NCBI GenBank assembly: GCA_948956705.1
Contig: CARCZS010000008.1
Coordinates: 6,241 to 70,240 of the forward strand
Direction of reading: 5' to 3'
DNA length: 64,000 nt
Source: an uncultured Phocaeicola sp.
Lineage (GTDB): Bacteria; Bacteroidota; Bacteroidia; Bacteroidales; Bacteroidaceae
The notes beneath the pieces were generated by a model that was given only the letters and a program-made list of their open reading frames with translations, was not told the DNA's origin and ran no database searches. Below are positions 17,557 through 26,043 of this stretch, piece after piece (position 1 is the first letter of the stretch; every line of letters begins with the position of its first letter). The position numbers were made by a program, and so were the translations under genes.

Positions 17557-18471
17557 ATGAAGATAGTATATTATATTGTATTTTTCTTTTGGTATATGCT
17601 TTCGCTTTTACCATTACGCCTCTTATATGTTTTTTCCGATATCCTCTACTATCCGCTCTATTACTGCATTCGCTATCGGCGCAAAGTGGTCAGACAAAAT
17701 CTTACCGGCTCCTTTCCCGATAAGGATGAAAAAGAGCTCATCCATATAGAGAAACAATATTATCACTTCTTTTGCGATTATATGATAGAGACAATCAAGC
17801 TGTTCTCTATCTCGAAAAAACAATTAAAACGAAGAATGACCTTCGGAGGTATTGACGAGATTGTGAAGAAGCTGGAAGAAGAGAACAAAAACTTCTGCTT
17901 TGTCTATCTGGGGCATTATTGTAACTGGGAATGGATTGCCTCCCTGCCCTATTGGGTGCCGGAAGATATATTGTGCGGGCAAATCTACCACCCGCTATAC
18001 AACAAAGCTTTCGACCGGCTCTTTCTCCGCCTGCGCAACCAGTTTGGCGGCGAATGTATCTCCATGAAGGAGACGCTCCGCCGAATCATAGAACTGAAAC
18101 GCGCCAAACAGAAAACAATTATCGGTTTTATTTCCGACCAGGCTCCGAAGTGGAACAGCATCCATCATTGGGCAGAGTTCTTCCATCGTGAAACTCCGGT
18201 ATTCATCGGAACGGAAAAGATAGGCAAACAGGTAGACGCCTTGATTTATTATGCCGATGTGAAACGGATAAAAAGAGGATATTACCATTGCGAGTTCAAG
18301 CAACTGGCCAACAATGCCAAGGATGTTCCCGATTTTCAACTGACAGATATGTATATCCATAATCTGGAACGTATGATAAGTGCAGTACCTCAATATTGGC
18401 TATGGAGCCACAAACGCTGGAAACGCACCAAAGAAGAGTGGATAAGAAGACAACAAGAAGAGAAGAAATGA
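17557..18471 (+). CDS. LpxL/HtrB-type lipid A acyltransferase
   Basis: 304 residues. One N-terminal membrane segment (about 3-25) anchors it in the inner membrane. The catalytic HX4E motif is in LGHYCNWEW (about 128-133). Further family marks are FISDQAPKW and ETPVFIGTEKIGKQ. It adds a secondary acyl chain to lipid A or a related lipid. It starts 6 bases after the kinase gene and its TGA overlaps the ATG of the mutase gene (ATGA), indicating translational coupling. Confidence 0.88.
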   Translation: MKIVYYIVFFFWYMLSLLPLRLLYVFSDILYYPLYYCIRYRRKVVRQNLTGSFPDKDEKELIHIEKQYYHFFCDYMIETIKLFSISKKQLKRRMTFGGIDEIVKKLEEENKNFCFVYLGHYCNWEWIASLPYWVPEDILCGQIYHPLYNKAFDRLFLRLRNQFGGECISMKETLRRIIELKRAKQKTIIGFISDQAPKWNSIHHWAEFFHRETPVFIGTEKIGKQVDALIYYADVKRIKRGYYHCEFKQLANNAKDVPDFQLTDMYIHNLERMISAVPQYWLWSHKRWKRTKEEWIRRQQEEKK

Positions 18472-19583
18472 CAATGAAGGAGTATGATTATTTAATAGTA
18501 GGTGCCGGATTATTCGGAGCAGTATTTGCACACGAAGCCCGATGTGCCGGCAAGCGTTGTCTTGTCATAGACAAACGAGACCAACGCGGTGGTAACTTAT
18601 ACTGTGAAGACGTAGAGGGAATACATGTACACAAATATGGCGCACATATTTTCCATACAGACAATAAAGAAGTGTGGGATTATGTGAACAGCTTTGTGGA
18701 GTTCAACCGATACACCAATTCTCCGTTAGCTCATTTTGAAGGTAAATTATACAATCTTCCCTTCAACATGAATACCTTCTATCAGTTATGGGGCGTAAAG
18801 ACTCCGGCAGAAGCAAAGGAGAAAATAGAAGAGCAACGCCGTGAGTTTGCTCACATCACCGAACCGACCAATCTGGAAGAACAGGCATTAAAACTGTGTG
18901 GCAAAGACATTTATCGCTGTCTGATAAAAGGTTACACAGAGAAACAATGGGGCAGGGCGGCCACTGAATTACCCGCATTCATCATCAGGCGTATCCCCTT
19001 CCGCTTTGTATATGACAATAATTATTTCAATGATGCCTATCAAGGCATCCCCAAAGGCGGATACAATGTATTGATTGATGCGCTGCTGGAAGGTATTGAC
19101 GTGCGATTAAACACAAACTACTTCGAGCACCGGAAAGAGCTGGATGCATTGGCAGACAAAGTACTTTTCACCGGATGTATCGACGAGTATTTTGATTTCT
19201 GCTGTGGTCATTTGGAATATAGAAGTCTACGCTTCGACCATCAACGATTGGATACAGAAGATTTTCAAGGAAATGCAGTGGTAAATTATACCGAACGTGA
19301 GGTTCCTTACACACGCATTATTGAACATAAGCATTTTGAATACGGCACACAACCCACCACCGTTATCACTTATGAATATCCGGACGATTTCCAACCGGGC
19401 AAAGAGCCTTATTATCCCGTAAATGACAGACGAAATACAGAAATATATCAAAAATATAAAAAGCTGTCCCAACAACATCCCAACGTTTTATTCGGCGGAC
19501 GATTGGCTCAATACGCTTATGCCGATATGGACGATACGGTGAATGCAGCACTTACCTTGTGGAGAAAACAAACTAAAAACTAA
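18468..19583 (+). CDS. glf: UDP-galactopyranose mutase
   Basis: 371 residues from ATG 18468, which overlaps the preceding stop as ATGA with a purine-rich run just upstream; ATG 18474 is the alternative. It interconverts UDP-galactopyranose and UDP-galactofuranose with FAD. The FAD loop is VGAGLFGAVFAHEA near the start, followed by VIDKRDQRGGN and the pattern HKYGAHIFHT. Later landmarks are YTEKQWG, TGCIDEYFD and the active-site arginine region. The galactofuranosyltransferase two genes later gives a consumer for its product. Longer in-frame starts lie inside the acyltransferase gene and are rejected. Confidence 0.95.
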   Translation: MTMKEYDYLIVGAGLFGAVFAHEARCAGKRCLVIDKRDQRGGNLYCEDVEGIHVHKYGAHIFHTDNKEVWDYVNSFVEFNRYTNSPLAHFEGKLYNLPFNMNTFYQLWGVKTPAEAKEKIEEQRREFAHITEPTNLEEQALKLCGKDIYRCLIKGYTEKQWGRAATELPAFIIRRIPFRFVYDNNYFNDAYQGIPKGGYNVLIDALLEGIDVRLNTNYFEHRKELDALADKVLFTGCIDEYFDFCCGHLEYRSLRFDHQRLDTEDFQGNAVVNYTEREVPYTRIIEHKHFEYGTQPTTVITYEYPDDFQPGKEPYYPVNDRRNTEIYQKYKKLSQQHPNVLFGGRLAQYAYADMDDTVNAALTLWRKQTKN

Positions 19584-19594
19584 AACTTTAACTT

Positions 19595-20665
19595 ATGAGA
19601 AAGACAGAAAGGAAGAAGGTACTCATAGACCTTTCCTATTTAAAACATCCAAATTGCGGATTCGGACAGATAGCCATCAATTACTCAAAGCTATTTGCTG
19701 CTTTATCCGTAGAAGATTTACATTTCATTTATTTACTTCCCAAAGGATACCAGGATTTTTATGGCAATAATGTAACATGCGTACCTATTAAACATAGAAG
19801 AATCAATAGATGGCTTCCCTTTACTCTTCCTAAAGTAGATCTGTGGCATTCCGTGAATCAGTTTAATAAGCTATATAGAAAGAGCCCTCAATTTATATTG
19901 ACCATACATGATTTAAATTTCCTATTTGAACATCAAGGCCGGAAAAAACAAATCTTTTTGAAGAAGATACAACAAAAGATAGATAAAGCTACAATCATCA
20001 CGACTATTTCTCATTATGTAGCGAATGAAATAAAGAAATATACCAATTTGAATGGAAAAGAAATCCGTGTTATCTATAATGGAGTAGAAAGGATAGACCA
20101 ACAAGAAGGCAAACAACCGACATTTGCGACAGGACGTCCTTTTTTCTTTACTATCGGGGAAATGCGTACCAAAAAGGACTTCCACCTGTTGGTAGATGTT
20201 ATGAAGTCGTTTCCCGAATATGACCTCTATATTTGTGGAAAAGACAGTTTTCATTACGCAGACGAAATAAGAACACAAATAAAAGAGAAAGCAGTCAATA
20301 ATGTCTTTGTAACAGGCATGATAGAGCAAACAGAAAAGATATGGCTGTACCGTAACTGCAAAGCCTTTCTGTTTCCCAGCAGAGGTGAGGGATTCGGACT
20401 GCCGGTTATCGAAGCCATGCAGTTTGGAAAAGCTGTATTTATATCCAATTATACTTGCCTACCGGAAATCTGTAATGGCTTCGCGTTTATTTGGGAGAAG
20501 CTGGAACCGGAAGCAATGGCAGAAAGTATCCGAAAAAATCTTCCCTTATTCTACGAGCAAAAAGAACGAATTGCCCAAATGAAAGAACATGCATACTCTT
20601 TCAGTTACGAAAAGCATATAAAGGCATACATCGATTTATACCATGAATTACTGTCATCAGAATAA
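19595..20665 (+). CDS. GT4 family glycosyltransferase
   Basis: 356 residues, GT-B fold, retaining glycosyltransferase group 1. The C-terminal donor site has SRGEGFGLPVIEAMQFGKAV, in which the two glutamates of the EX7E motif are clear (about residues 267-275). The central ILTIHDLNFLFEH and VIYNGVE are further family marks. The sugar specificity cannot be read. It starts 11 bases after glf. The base composition is somewhat more AT-rich than the surrounding genes, common for LPS glycosyltransferases. Confidence 0.9.
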   Translation: MRKTERKKVLIDLSYLKHPNCGFGQIAINYSKLFAALSVEDLHFIYLLPKGYQDFYGNNVTCVPIKHRRINRWLPFTLPKVDLWHSVNQFNKLYRKSPQFILTIHDLNFLFEHQGRKKQIFLKKIQQKIDKATIITTISHYVANEIKKYTNLNGKEIRVIYNGVERIDQQEGKQPTFATGRPFFFTIGEMRTKKDFHLLVDVMKSFPEYDLYICGKDSFHYADEIRTQIKEKAVNNVFVTGMIEQTEKIWLYRNCKAFLFPSRGEGFGLPVIEAMQFGKAVFISNYTCLPEICNGFAFIWEKLEPEAMAESIRKNLPLFYEQKERIAQMKEHAYSFSYEKHIKAYIDLYHELLSSE

Positions 20666-20774
20666 TTCAGTGTGTTTGCATGATATTCTCTAAAGAAATC
20701 ATCGTAAATACAAAAAATCTCTGTAATTTTGTTCTAATAAACTTTCAGAGAATTAAACGAAAGAATAAATATAG

Positions 20775-21797
20775 ATGAACTGCTACCTGTCACGCAATTA
20801 CAAAGGACTGTCCAGTGCCGGAAATAAGGCAAAGACAGATATTGAACAGATTATGAAAGACCTGTCTTTCAAAAATGTAGGACTCAAGCAGACAACTTAC
20901 AGAAACAAAGTGCTTTCATTTCTCTTCACTTTAGCCGGAGTATTGAAAGCTCCGTTCTGTCTGCACAAAGGTGACTATCTGGTACTTCAATACCCGTTAA
21001 AGAAATATTTTTCCTTTGTCTGCAACATGGCTCATCAAAAAGGAGCTAAAGTAATTGTGATTATTCATGACTTAGGTAGTTTCCGCCGTAAAGCATTGAC
21101 GATAGAACAAGAGATAAGCCGATTGAACCATGCCGACTACATCATAGCACATAACGAAAAGATGAAAAAATGGCTGGAAGACAACGGATGCAAGGCTAAA
21201 CTTGGCATCTTGGGAATCTTCGATTATCTGTCGGCGACATCGGCTACCCCCAAACAGGACACAGAAAAACCATACAACGTATTATATGCCGGAGCGTTGA
21301 GCCCCCGTAAAAATGCATTTCTTTACGAAGTAGGTACTTTTGTACATTCTTTCAATCTTAATCTGTATGGCAACGGCTTCGAAATAAATCAGGCAAAAGG
21401 TAAAGAGCACTTCAACTACATGGGGTTTGTGAAATCTGATGATTTGATAGCCACAGCCCAAGGAGATTTTGGCTTGGTATGGGACGGCACTTCTGTCTCT
21501 ACTTGCACCGGAGACTTTGGAGAATATCTGCAATACAACAATCCTCATAAAACATCCTTGTATATCCGATGCCAACTGCCTGTCATCATTTGGAATAAAG
21601 CTGCATTAGCAGATTTTGTACGCGAGAACGGCATCGGAATATGTGTGGATTCTCTGGAAGAACTGGAGAAGATTTTAAATACATTAAGTGAAGAAGAATA
21701 TGCAGAAATGAAGAAAAGGACGGCAAAGATAGGAGAGCAGTTAAGTCAAGGCCATTTTGTACGAAAAGCCTTACAGGAAGCTATTGAGCGTCTATAA
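20775..21797 (+). CDS. galactofuranosyltransferase-like protein
   Basis: 340 residues, GT-B-like. It resembles the WbbI group of galactofuranosyltransferases: N-terminal NYKGLSSAGNKAKTDIE, IIHDLGSFRRKALT, VLYAGALSPRKN and the distinctive GLVWDGTSVSTCTGDFGEYL-type region near residue 235-255. It would transfer galactofuranose from UDP-Galf to an acceptor on the LPS precursor. Placement two genes downstream of glf supports this. A 109-base gap separates it from the GT4 gene, with no clear terminator. Exact linkage unknown. Confidence 0.82.
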   Translation: MNCYLSRNYKGLSSAGNKAKTDIEQIMKDLSFKNVGLKQTTYRNKVLSFLFTLAGVLKAPFCLHKGDYLVLQYPLKKYFSFVCNMAHQKGAKVIVIIHDLGSFRRKALTIEQEISRLNHADYIIAHNEKMKKWLEDNGCKAKLGILGIFDYLSATSATPKQDTEKPYNVLYAGALSPRKNAFLYEVGTFVHSFNLNLYGNGFEINQAKGKEHFNYMGFVKSDDLIATAQGDFGLVWDGTSVSTCTGDFGEYLQYNNPHKTSLYIRCQLPVIIWNKAALADFVRENGIGICVDSLEELEKILNTLSEEEYAEMKKRTAKIGEQLSQGHFVRKALQEAIERL

Positions 21798-21838
21798 TAT
21801 TTTTCAAAGAAAAGAATAACTAATTAAACAGATACTTC

Positions 21839-22537
21839 ATGATACCTAAAATCATCCATTTATGCTGGTTCAGCAATGATCCCTTTCCGGTAGAAATAAA
21901 AGTTTGCCTGGATACATGGAAACGTATATTACCGGACTTTCAGGTGAAACATTGGACTTATCAAGATGCCAAAGCCATAGGCTGCCAATTTATAAATGAA
22001 GCATTAGAAGCCAAGAAATGGGCTTTTGCTGCCGATGCAGTCCGTTTTTATGCTGTATACAGCGAAGGAGGTATCTATATGGATAGCGATATTTTCATCT
22101 TAAAACGCTTTGACCATCTTATACCGGAGCATGGCTTTGTCACCTTTCAGGAAAATGAAAGGACACAGTTACAAGCAGCCTTCTTCATGGGAGAAAAAGG
22201 GAACACATTCTGCAAGGAAGTCTTTGAGTATTACAATTCAAGACCTTTCTTAAATCCCGACGGCACTTATAATACCATTATATCCCCTGTCACAATGTAT
22301 GATGCCGCCCGGAAGAGAGGCTATCTGCCCGAAGACAAGGAGCAGCATCTGACCGAGGATGTGATTATTTATCCGTCACATTATGTTACCCCGCGTCACA
22401 AGTACCCCACTACCCCTGATACATTTGCCGAGCACCGTATTTTTGGAAGCTGGAGGAAACGTAAAGCGGGTAGAAAGATTGAACTTTTTATCAAGCACGC
22501 GATAGCTACAGTCAGATATGCAATATTCAGACGGTAA
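21839..22537 (+). CDS. GT32-type glycosyltransferase
   Basis: 232 residues, of the family with the DXD-containing Gly_transf_sug domain. Typical marks are IPKIIHLCWFS at the start and RFYAVYSEGGIYMDSDIF, where DSD (about 80-82) binds metal and donor. It lies 41 bases after the galactofuranosyltransferase and is the last rightward gene before a convergent gene. Donor and acceptor are not predictable. Confidence 0.88.
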   Translation: MIPKIIHLCWFSNDPFPVEIKVCLDTWKRILPDFQVKHWTYQDAKAIGCQFINEALEAKKWAFAADAVRFYAVYSEGGIYMDSDIFILKRFDHLIPEHGFVTFQENERTQLQAAFFMGEKGNTFCKEVFEYYNSRPFLNPDGTYNTIISPVTMYDAARKRGYLPEDKEQHLTEDVIIYPSHYVTPRHKYPTTPDTFAEHRIFGSWRKRKAGRKIELFIKHAIATVRYAIFRR

Positions 22538-22557
22538 TACACCTAAAAATGTATTAC
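22534..22557. terminator. stem-loop between convergent glycosyltransferase genes
   Basis: GTAATACA and TGTATTAC form a perfect 8-bp stem with an 8-base loop, starting at the stop codon of the GT32 gene. It ends 14 bases before the stop of the leftward GT2 gene. No T-run follows, so confidence is moderate. Confidence 0.4.
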
Positions 22558-22571
22558 ACGTCTGTTGCCAA

Positions 22572-23357
22572 TCAAAGATATTGTCCGATGCCTTCAGGAC
22601 ACTTAATGACTCCGTTCTTGTTGTTTTCCTCGAATATCTTTTCATTGGCAGTCATATCTTTTTTAGTAGAAGCGGCTTTATGGTGGATATGATATTCTAT
22701 AGCTTTGAATTTTATAAAACGCTTTTTGATGCCCAAACGACGCAACCGTGCCGGAAGGTCAATATCTTCATAGCCATACCCCAAAAACCGTTCATCATAA
22801 CCATTAACACTTAAAAGGTCTTTCTTCCAAAATGAAATATTGCATCCCCGCTCCTTCTGATTCTGTTTATAAAGAAAGAATAGGGGTGTAAGCCACGGCA
22901 AGTGCAATGCATTAAGTTTCCGGCATACACCTTTAGTGAAAAAAGACAAGTGATAATCCTGCTGTTGAAGTAGTTGCCGAGACAGCTGCTCACTTATTTT
23001 GCCCCGGCTTCCTACCAAGAAGTATCCCGGAGCAGCTTCGGAAATATGGTCTTCGATAAAATGTGAATGCATGATGATGTCTCCATCAATCTCTATTATA
23101 TAGTCACCCTCGCAAAGTGCAAAGGCCTTATTCATGATAATACACTTGCGCCATCCTTTATCTTCATGCCATATATGCTTGATAGGACAAGGGAAATTCT
23201 GCTGAAAATCTTCAATCAAGAGTTTTGTATCCGGACGCGAACCATCATCAGCGATGATAACTTCTGCGGGTACTACAGTCTGTCGTGTCACGCTTAATAA
23301 ACACAGACACAGAGCTTCTTTCCAATTATAAGTGGAAATCACTAAACTTACCTTCAT
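22572..23357 (-). CDS. GT2 glycosyltransferase with GT7-type C-terminal part
   Basis: 261 residues, GT-A fold. N-terminal LVISTYNWKEAL and IIADDGSRPD bind the nucleotide; EIDGDI (about 93-98) supplies the metal-binding acid pair. The C-terminal half, with GCNISFWKKDLLSVNGYDERFLGYGYEDIDL-like order (split here for length), is the GT7 C-terminal domain. It resembles the GT2 at 30150 (shared WHED and ADDGS patterns), suggesting a duplicated pair working in the same cluster. Own promoter TAACTTTG 46 bases upstream. Confidence 0.88.
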   Translation of the reverse strand: MKVSLVISTYNWKEALCLCLLSVTRQTVVPAEVIIADDGSRPDTKLLIEDFQQNFPCPIKHIWHEDKGWRKCIIMNKAFALCEGDYIIEIDGDIIMHSHFIEDHISEAAPGYFLVGSRGKISEQLSRQLLQQQDYHLSFFTKGVCRKLNALHLPWLTPLFFLYKQNQKERGCNISFWKKDLLSVNGYDERFLGYGYEDIDLPARLRRLGIKKRFIKFKAIEYHIHHKAASTKKDMTANEKIFEENNKNGVIKCPEGIGQYL

Positions 23358-23402
23358 TCATTTATTATTTTTTTAGTTTTTCAACCAGGCCTCTTCATGT
23401 TA

Positions 23403-23410
23403 CAAAGTTA
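23403..23410 (-). promoter_or_regulatory. -7 element of the leftward GT2 gene
   Basis: TAACTTTG on the minus strand, exact consensus, 46 bases upstream of the start. Confidence 0.5.
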
Positions 23411-23522
23411 TTAAAGGAAACGATATAAAACAATTATTCACCATTATTCTATATCTTTTCTTCATTGCTGCCTTTGTCTTTTGGGAGATACATGTTTTCA
23501 CGTACGTACGCATAGGCCTGTG

Positions 23523-23588
23523 CGGACGTATGCGTAGCCTTACACGGACGTACGTGTAGCCCCACGCGGACGTACGTGTAAAAGCGTG
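23523..23588. repeat. three tandem 22-bp palindromic units
   Basis: Units at 23523-23544, 23545-23566 and 23567-23588, each starting CGGACGTA. The centre of each unit (ACGTACGT or a close variant) is palindromic. Flanking bases (CGTACGTACGCA before, GCGTGCGTACTGACGTG after) look like further decayed units. The same 3 x 22 plan, with other bases, is found at 44295-44360. Confidence 0.85.
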
Positions 23589-23652
23589 CGTACTGACGTG
23601 ATTACCCCAACCGAGAAGTGGCTGAGGGTTTCTTAAACTACCTGATGCCTTT

Positions 23653-24681
23653 CTATACGGACAAGAGATAGTGGAAGTGCTTAAACCACTCATACATACG
23701 TTGTATGCCGTCCTGTATCTCCGTGCTGGGAGCATATTGGAAATCTTCTTCCAGACGGGTGGTGTCTGCATACGTACAAGTCACATCACCCGGTTGCATC
23801 TCTTCGTATCGGCAAACAGCCTCTTTGCCGGTGGCATGCTCTATGCAGTGTATAAAGTCCATCAGCTCTACCGGACGGGAATGTCCGATATTATAAACCC
23901 TGAAGGGAACTTCCGCTTCGTAAGGCTTACTTCCGATGATGCGTACCACTGCCTGAATAATGTCATCGATATAAGTGAAATCGCGGCGCATCTTTCCATG
24001 ATTGAACACACGGATGGGCTCTCCCTCCGTGATGGATTTCATAAAGAGATAGGGCGCCATGTCCGGTCGGCCCCACGGCCCATAGACGGTGAAGAAGCGG
24101 AGGCCGGTAGCCAGAATATGATAAAGGCTGCTGTAAGCATGTGCCATCAGTTCATTCGACTTCTTGGTGGCAGCATACAGACTGACCGGAGTATCGGTCA
24201 TATCGGTTTCGCTGAAAGGCACTTTCTCGTTCATGCCATACACACTGCTGGAACTGGCATACACCAAATGCTCTATACGGTGATGGCGGCAGGCTTCCAG
24301 AATATTCAGAAACCCCATCAGATTACTTTCTGCATAGACATACGGATTGACAAGGGAATAACGCACCCCCGCCTGTGCCGCCAAGTTGCATACAATATCG
24401 AACTGTTCCGTATCAAACAGCATTGACAGCAAATCACGGTCTGTGATATCGCCTTTCACAAAACGATAGTTGGAATATAACGTGCTGACAGTAAGTCGGC
24501 CTTCTTCTACATTCTCCCGCTGGATGCCACATAACTCTTTCAGACGGCCATACTTCAGATTGACATCATAATAATCATTCAGGTTATCAATGCCAACCAC
24601 TTCATTGCCTTGCTCTGCCAATGCCTTCACCAGAAAAGAGCCGATGAAGCCGGCTGCTCCTGTCACTAATATTTTTTTCAT
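23653..24681 (-). CDS. NAD-dependent sugar epimerase, UDP-glucuronate 4-epimerase-like
   Basis: 342 residues from ATG 24681; a GTG three bases earlier is the alternative. Extended short-chain dehydrogenase: NAD loop TGAAGFIGSFL near residue 7-17, catalytic S in YASSSSVYG and Y-K pair in YAATKKSNE. The DNLNDYYDVNLK segment and overall length are typical of CapI/UDP-glucuronate 4-epimerases. It would supply galacturonate or a related sugar nucleotide to the cluster. It starts four bases after the LAB_N protein stop, last gene of a four-gene leftward unit. Confidence 0.9.
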   Translation of the reverse strand: MKKILVTGAAGFIGSFLVKALAEQGNEVVGIDNLNDYYDVNLKYGRLKELCGIQRENVEEGRLTVSTLYSNYRFVKGDITDRDLLSMLFDTEQFDIVCNLAAQAGVRYSLVNPYVYAESNLMGFLNILEACRHHRIEHLVYASSSSVYGMNEKVPFSETDMTDTPVSLYAATKKSNELMAHAYSSLYHILATGLRFFTVYGPWGRPDMAPYLFMKSITEGEPIRVFNHGKMRRDFTYIDDIIQAVVRIIGSKPYEAEVPFRVYNIGHSRPVELMDFIHCIEHATGKEAVCRYEEMQPGDVTCTYADTTRLEEDFQYAPSTEIQDGIQRMYEWFKHFHYLLSV

Positions 24682-24685
24682 CACC

Positions 24686-25315
24686 TTATTCTTTTATTTT
24701 CTGACTTTTATGACCAATCATCAAGTTGCGGATATAGGACAAAAAGCCAAAGGATTGTCCCAAAATCAGGATGGGGTCATGGCGCAGCACGCCATAAATC
24801 ACTATAATACAAGATCCTACGAGACTGATTACCCAGAAAGTAGGCGGCAATGCCGATACCTGTTTGCGGCTGGAGTAAATCCACTGATAGATGAAACGGA
24901 AAGTAAAAATAAACTGTCCCGCAGTGCCAAACACAATCAGCCACACAGGTATATCTTCATTCTTCAAAAAGTTCTCGACAAAATGGGTACTGTCCTGCAA
25001 TGTACCGACAGCAGCCAATAAAGGAGTGACTGCCAGCAGTATTCTGAACAGGAGCGGGATGCGCCGCCACACACCTTTCAAACGCAAATTGCCTATATAG
25101 ATATAGAACGAGATGAACTGCCCCACGATGATGGAAAAATCATTGCGCAGCCAGCCATAATAAAACATCAAATAGGAACCTACCAAGCTGAACACCCAAA
25201 ACAGTGTCGGCGAAATGACTTCATGTTTCTTTTCCGAAAGAAACCATTGTATCAGAATACGGGCGGAAAAGCAAACTTGAGCCAACAAACCGACGCAGAG
25301 AATCAGCATATTCAT
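24686..25315 (-). CDS. tandem LAB_N-domain membrane protein
   Basis: 209 residues from ATG 25315, whose ATGA overlaps the stop of the preceding GT2 gene; a longer in-frame start is therefore rejected. The protein contains two homologous halves. In each, an R-x-x-x-QW motif (ARILIQWFLSEKK / FRFIYQWIYSSRK) is followed by P-T-FW-SLVGS and GQ-FLSYI-type segments. LAB_N is the N-terminal domain of some lipid-A-disaccharide synthases, but here the catalytic part is absent. About six membrane segments are predicted. With the DPM-like GT2 and ArnT-like GT39 it probably handles a lipid-linked sugar, by analogy with small flippases; this is inference. Confidence 0.85.
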   Translation of the reverse strand: MNMLILCVGLLAQVCFSARILIQWFLSEKKHEVISPTLFWVFSLVGSYLMFYYGWLRNDFSIIVGQFISFYIYIGNLRLKGVWRRIPLLFRILLAVTPLLAAVGTLQDSTHFVENFLKNEDIPVWLIVFGTAGQFIFTFRFIYQWIYSSRKQVSALPPTFWVISLVGSCIIVIYGVLRHDPILILGQSFGFLSYIRNLMIGHKSQKIKE

Positions 25316-26043
25316 AGGTTGTTCTCTCCCACTTGGTAGTTGATATATCGATGTGCCATCCAGCGGAAAGCAAAACAATCCTTAAACGGTGACACCAGTC
25401 GGTTCCACAGATGATACTTCGACACACCTGCCTGACGCGGATAATGCCTCACCGGTATCTCGTAAAACTTGCCTCCGTCCTGCAACTGTATCAATGCCGG
25501 AAGAAAACGGTGCATGCCAGTAAAGAACGGAACACGCTTTGCATAGTCGGTATGAAGGATTTTCAGCGGACAGCCCGTATCGGTCGCTCCATCATGCGTC
25601 ATCATGCGACGGAAGGAATTGGCTATCTTGGACTGCATCCGCTTGAACGCAGAGTCCTTGCGCCGGGCACGAATCCCCATCACCAAAGGATACTCAGGGG
25701 CATACTTCAATAACAAGTCAAAATCACGCACATCTGTCTGCATATCGGCATCCATATAACCGACATACTTTGATTCGGCCGTATCGATACCTGCTTTCAT
25801 AGCGGCAGACAGGCCTCTGTTCTGTTTCAGACTGATATAATAAAAATGCGGAGTGTCCTTGCACGCTTCCTGAATGAGTGCCAAGCTTCTGTCCTTTGAG
25901 CCGTCATTCACAAAAAGTGCGCATGCGGGCACGGAACATACCGGCAGATAAGCACCAACCACTTCCTGCAAACGTTTTATATTGTCTTCCTCATTATAAA
26001 CGGGAATAACAATAGTCAATGAGTAATTTGCTGTCTTGTTCAT
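25312..26043 (-). CDS. DPM1-like GT2 glycosyltransferase
   Basis: 243 residues, cytosolic GT-A enzyme: VIPVYNEEDNIKRL, FVNDGSKDRSL and YMDADMQTD (the DAD metal site, about 97-101). It resembles dolichyl/undecaprenyl-phosphate mannosyl- or arabinosyltransferases (ArnC type) but lacks the C-terminal membrane segments, so it works as a soluble or peripheral enzyme. It overlaps the GT39 gene upstream and the LAB_N gene downstream by four bases each. It probably makes the polyprenyl-phosphate sugar that GT39 uses. Confidence 0.9.
   Translation of the reverse strand: MNKTANYSLTIVIPVYNEEDNIKRLQEVVGAYLPVCSVPACALFVNDGSKDRSLALIQEACKDTPHFYYISLKQNRGLSAAMKAGIDTAESKYVGYMDADMQTDVRDFDLLLKYAPEYPLVMGIRARRKDSAFKRMQSKIANSFRRMMTHDGATDTGCPLKILHTDYAKRVPFFTGMHRFLPALIQLQDGGKFYEIPVRHYPRQAGVSKYHLWNRLVSPFKDCFAFRWMAHRYINYQVGENNL

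Larger units (their letters stand above)
23358..23652. other. intergenic region with tandem palindromic repeats
   Basis: Nearly 300 bases without a gene. It holds the GT2 promoter at 23403 and three tandem 22-bp units at 23523-23588. Nothing else was recognised. Confidence 0.7.

Noticed and set aside
23500..23600. CRISPR-like array
   Set aside because: The units are tandem without spacers and their centres are palindromic; no cas genes nearby.
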